Positions 63,029 to 64,000 of a stretch of 64,000 nt of DNA are shown one piece after another. The stretch's first letter is position 1. Every line of letters begins with the position of its first letter. A program made the position numbers and the translations under genes. The stretch is from contig NZ_AJLJ01000496.1 of assembly GCF_000317245.1 (NCBI RefSeq), forward strand, positions 86,118-150,117. The letters are read 5' to 3'. Source of the DNA: Fischerella muscicola SAG 1427-1 = PCC 73103. GTDB taxonomy: Bacteria; Cyanobacteriota; Cyanobacteriia; Cyanobacteriales; Nostocaceae. The notes beneath the pieces are model-generated. The model was not told the origin of the DNA and ran no database searches. It worked only from the letters and a program-made list of their open reading frames with translations.

Positions 63029-63061
63029 GCCAGTGATATTTTTCACACTGGCTTTTTTTTT
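63029..63061 (+). terminator. Rho-independent terminator of the plus-strand block
   Basis: GCCAGTG (63029-63035) pairs with CACTGGC (63046-63052), followed by a run of about nine T residues (63053-63061). It lies between the DUF2141 gene and the minus-strand ABC permease and ends transcription coming from the cluster side. Confidence 0.85.
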
Positions 63062-63959
63062 ACACTGTTAAACGGGACTTTTTCAACAACCAACTTGCGA
63101 TCGCGACAGCTGCAACTAATAATAAAAATGTCACCACTACCAGCGCCGCCCCATAACCAAAATCTAAATACCGCATGATTGTCGAGTAGATATATAAAGA
63201 TACAACTTCCGTAGCACCACCAGGCCCACCGCCAGTCATCACAGCAATTAAATCAAAAATTCCGAAAGCTTGGGCAAAACGAAACAACATCGCGATCAGA
63301 ATTTGCGGCATCAACAGTGGTAAGGTAATTTGATAGAAACTTTGCCAAGGTTTAGCCCCATCAATTGCATGGGCTTCGTACAAATCTGAGGAAATTGACT
63401 GCAAACCAGCCAGCAACAAAATACTAATAAATGGCGTAGTCTTCCACACATCTGCAAACACGACTGCAACCATTGCTAGAGTTGGTTCTCCCAGCCAATT
63501 TATCCCAGTTTGAATCACACCCAACCTCAGCAAGATATCATTTACTACCCCAAATTGATCATTAAAAATCCACGCCCACGCCAAACCAATCAAAGCAGTG
63601 GGTAAAGCCCAAGGTATGATCGCGATCGTTCGTACCGCACCTCGTCCAAAAAATCTTTGATTGAGAACCAAAGCAATTCCCAACCCTAACAACACCTCAA
63701 AAATCACCGATGCAGTTGTAAATACAGATGAAATCCAGAAACTTTGCCAAAAACGCCCATCTCCAGCCATCCGCACATAATTATCTAAACCAGCAAAATT
63801 AGCCTCTAGCTGAGTTCCCAAATTCTTAGCAAACAAACTCAACCAAAAAGCCCGCAGAATCGGATAACCAAATACTAACAACAACAACAGCAGCGCAGGC
63901 AATAAGAAAAGCCACGCTGTTCTCTGTTCTCGACTACGGATTGTACTTAAATTCGTCAT
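63060..63959 (-). CDS. ABC transporter permease, sugar type (MalF/UgpA-like)
   Basis: The 299-residue protein has six hydrophobic segments (about residues 14-34, 73-95, 107-127, 160-180, 210-230 and 270-290) and an EAA loop, EAHAIDGAKPWQSFYQITLP, followed by LLMPQI, typical of binding-protein-dependent sugar permeases. It imports a sugar or glycerol-phosphate-type solute together with a second permease, an ATPase and a binding protein, which must lie outside the window. Start ATG at 63957-63959. Confidence 0.85.
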   Translation of the reverse strand: MTNLSTIRSREQRTAWLFLLPALLLLLLVFGYPILRAFWLSLFAKNLGTQLEANFAGLDNYVRMAGDGRFWQSFWISSVFTTASVIFEVLLGLGIALVLNQRFFGRGAVRTIAIIPWALPTALIGLAWAWIFNDQFGVVNDILLRLGVIQTGINWLGEPTLAMVAVVFADVWKTTPFISILLLAGLQSISSDLYEAHAIDGAKPWQSFYQITLPLLMPQILIAMLFRFAQAFGIFDLIAVMTGGGPGGATEVVSLYIYSTIMRYLDFGYGAALVVVTFLLLVAAVAIASWLLKKSRLTV

Positions 63960-64000
63960 TTGTTATTCGTCATTTGTCATTGGGCATTGGGCATCGGTAG
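63957..64000. repeat. TTGGGCAT-type repeat at the window edge
   Basis: GTCATTTGTCATTGGGCATTG and following GGGCATCGG match the repeat seen between purS and purQ, including the leading TCATTTGTCATTGGG phrase. It continues beyond the window edge. Confidence 0.7.

Noticed and set aside
62985..63030. tRNA-like piece (TAGCTCAG and GGATTCATTCC)
   Set aside because: No acceptor, anticodon or T-stem pairing can be formed, so this is probably chance.

Overview
The window comes from a filamentous cyanobacterium, most likely a heterocyst-forming member of the Nostocales. The evidence is the base composition (AT-rich), frequent HIP1 octamers (GCGATCGC), short tandem heptamer/octamer repeats between genes, and many cyanobacterial families: DevBCA exporter, TxlA-type thylakoid thioredoxin, fibrillin-like protein, DUF3616, DUF4336, NIL-ferredoxin and a FurB-type regulator. 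No rRNA, tRNA or CRISPR array was recognised.

Region 1 (1-7 kb) is housekeeping and accessory: a partial nitrate-reductase-associated protein, a PsiE-family membrane protein, a small graveyard of gene fragments (1146-1486), a ROK/polyphosphate-glucokinase-type kinase, a proline-repeat PEP-CTERM protein, a 2OG-Fe(II) oxygenase and HflX. Region 2 (7-13 kb) is accessory: two Uma2 nuclease-like genes, a large reverse transcriptase with a helical-repeat region and a possible HEPN-type end (a candidate UG/Abi-class antiphage RT), and a complete IS66-type insertion sequence directly upstream of it.

Region 3 (13-30 kb) is mostly core metabolism and regulation: purS/purQ split by a repeat array, a Fur-family regulator, glycogen debranching enzyme, sensor kinase, DM13 lipoprotein, Nudix hydrolase, an ArsR regulator with two identical-architecture palindromes, TxlA, a ferredoxin, DUF3616, CHAD, a third Uma2, a PIN/antitoxin pair, DUF4336, fibrillin, a methyltransferase and a secreted 3D-domain-like protein.

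Region 4 (31-62 kb) is the highlight. A DevBCA exporter (minus strand) lies across a 2.2 kb gene-poor gap from a plus-strand lipid/polyketide cluster. The cluster holds a PfaA/HglE-type megasynthase (KS-AT-ACP-ACP-KR-DH), a chain-length-factor/AT protein, a PfaD-type flavin enoyl reductase, DarA- and DarB-like dialkylresorcinol enzymes, a CylK-like protein (RTX-like N-terminus plus seven-bladed propeller), an AurF/CylC-like diiron protein with all seven expected metal ligands, a flavin-dependent halogenase-like protein, a stand-alone ACP, a TubC-docking-domain protein of unknown function, two tandem HHxxxDG acyltransferase/condensation-like proteins, and an SDR with a Tyr-to-Phe change. A reasonable reading is that a PUFA-synthase-like machine makes long acyl chains; DarB/DarA join and aromatise two of them into a dialkylresorcinol; the diiron protein and/or flavin enzyme chlorinate; CylK-like chemistry alkylates using the alkyl chloride (cyclophane or ester/ether formation); the acyltransferases decorate; and DevBCA exports. 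The product is not predictable from sequence alone and the combination may be undescribed. The window ends with a DUF2141 protein and a sugar-type ABC permease.
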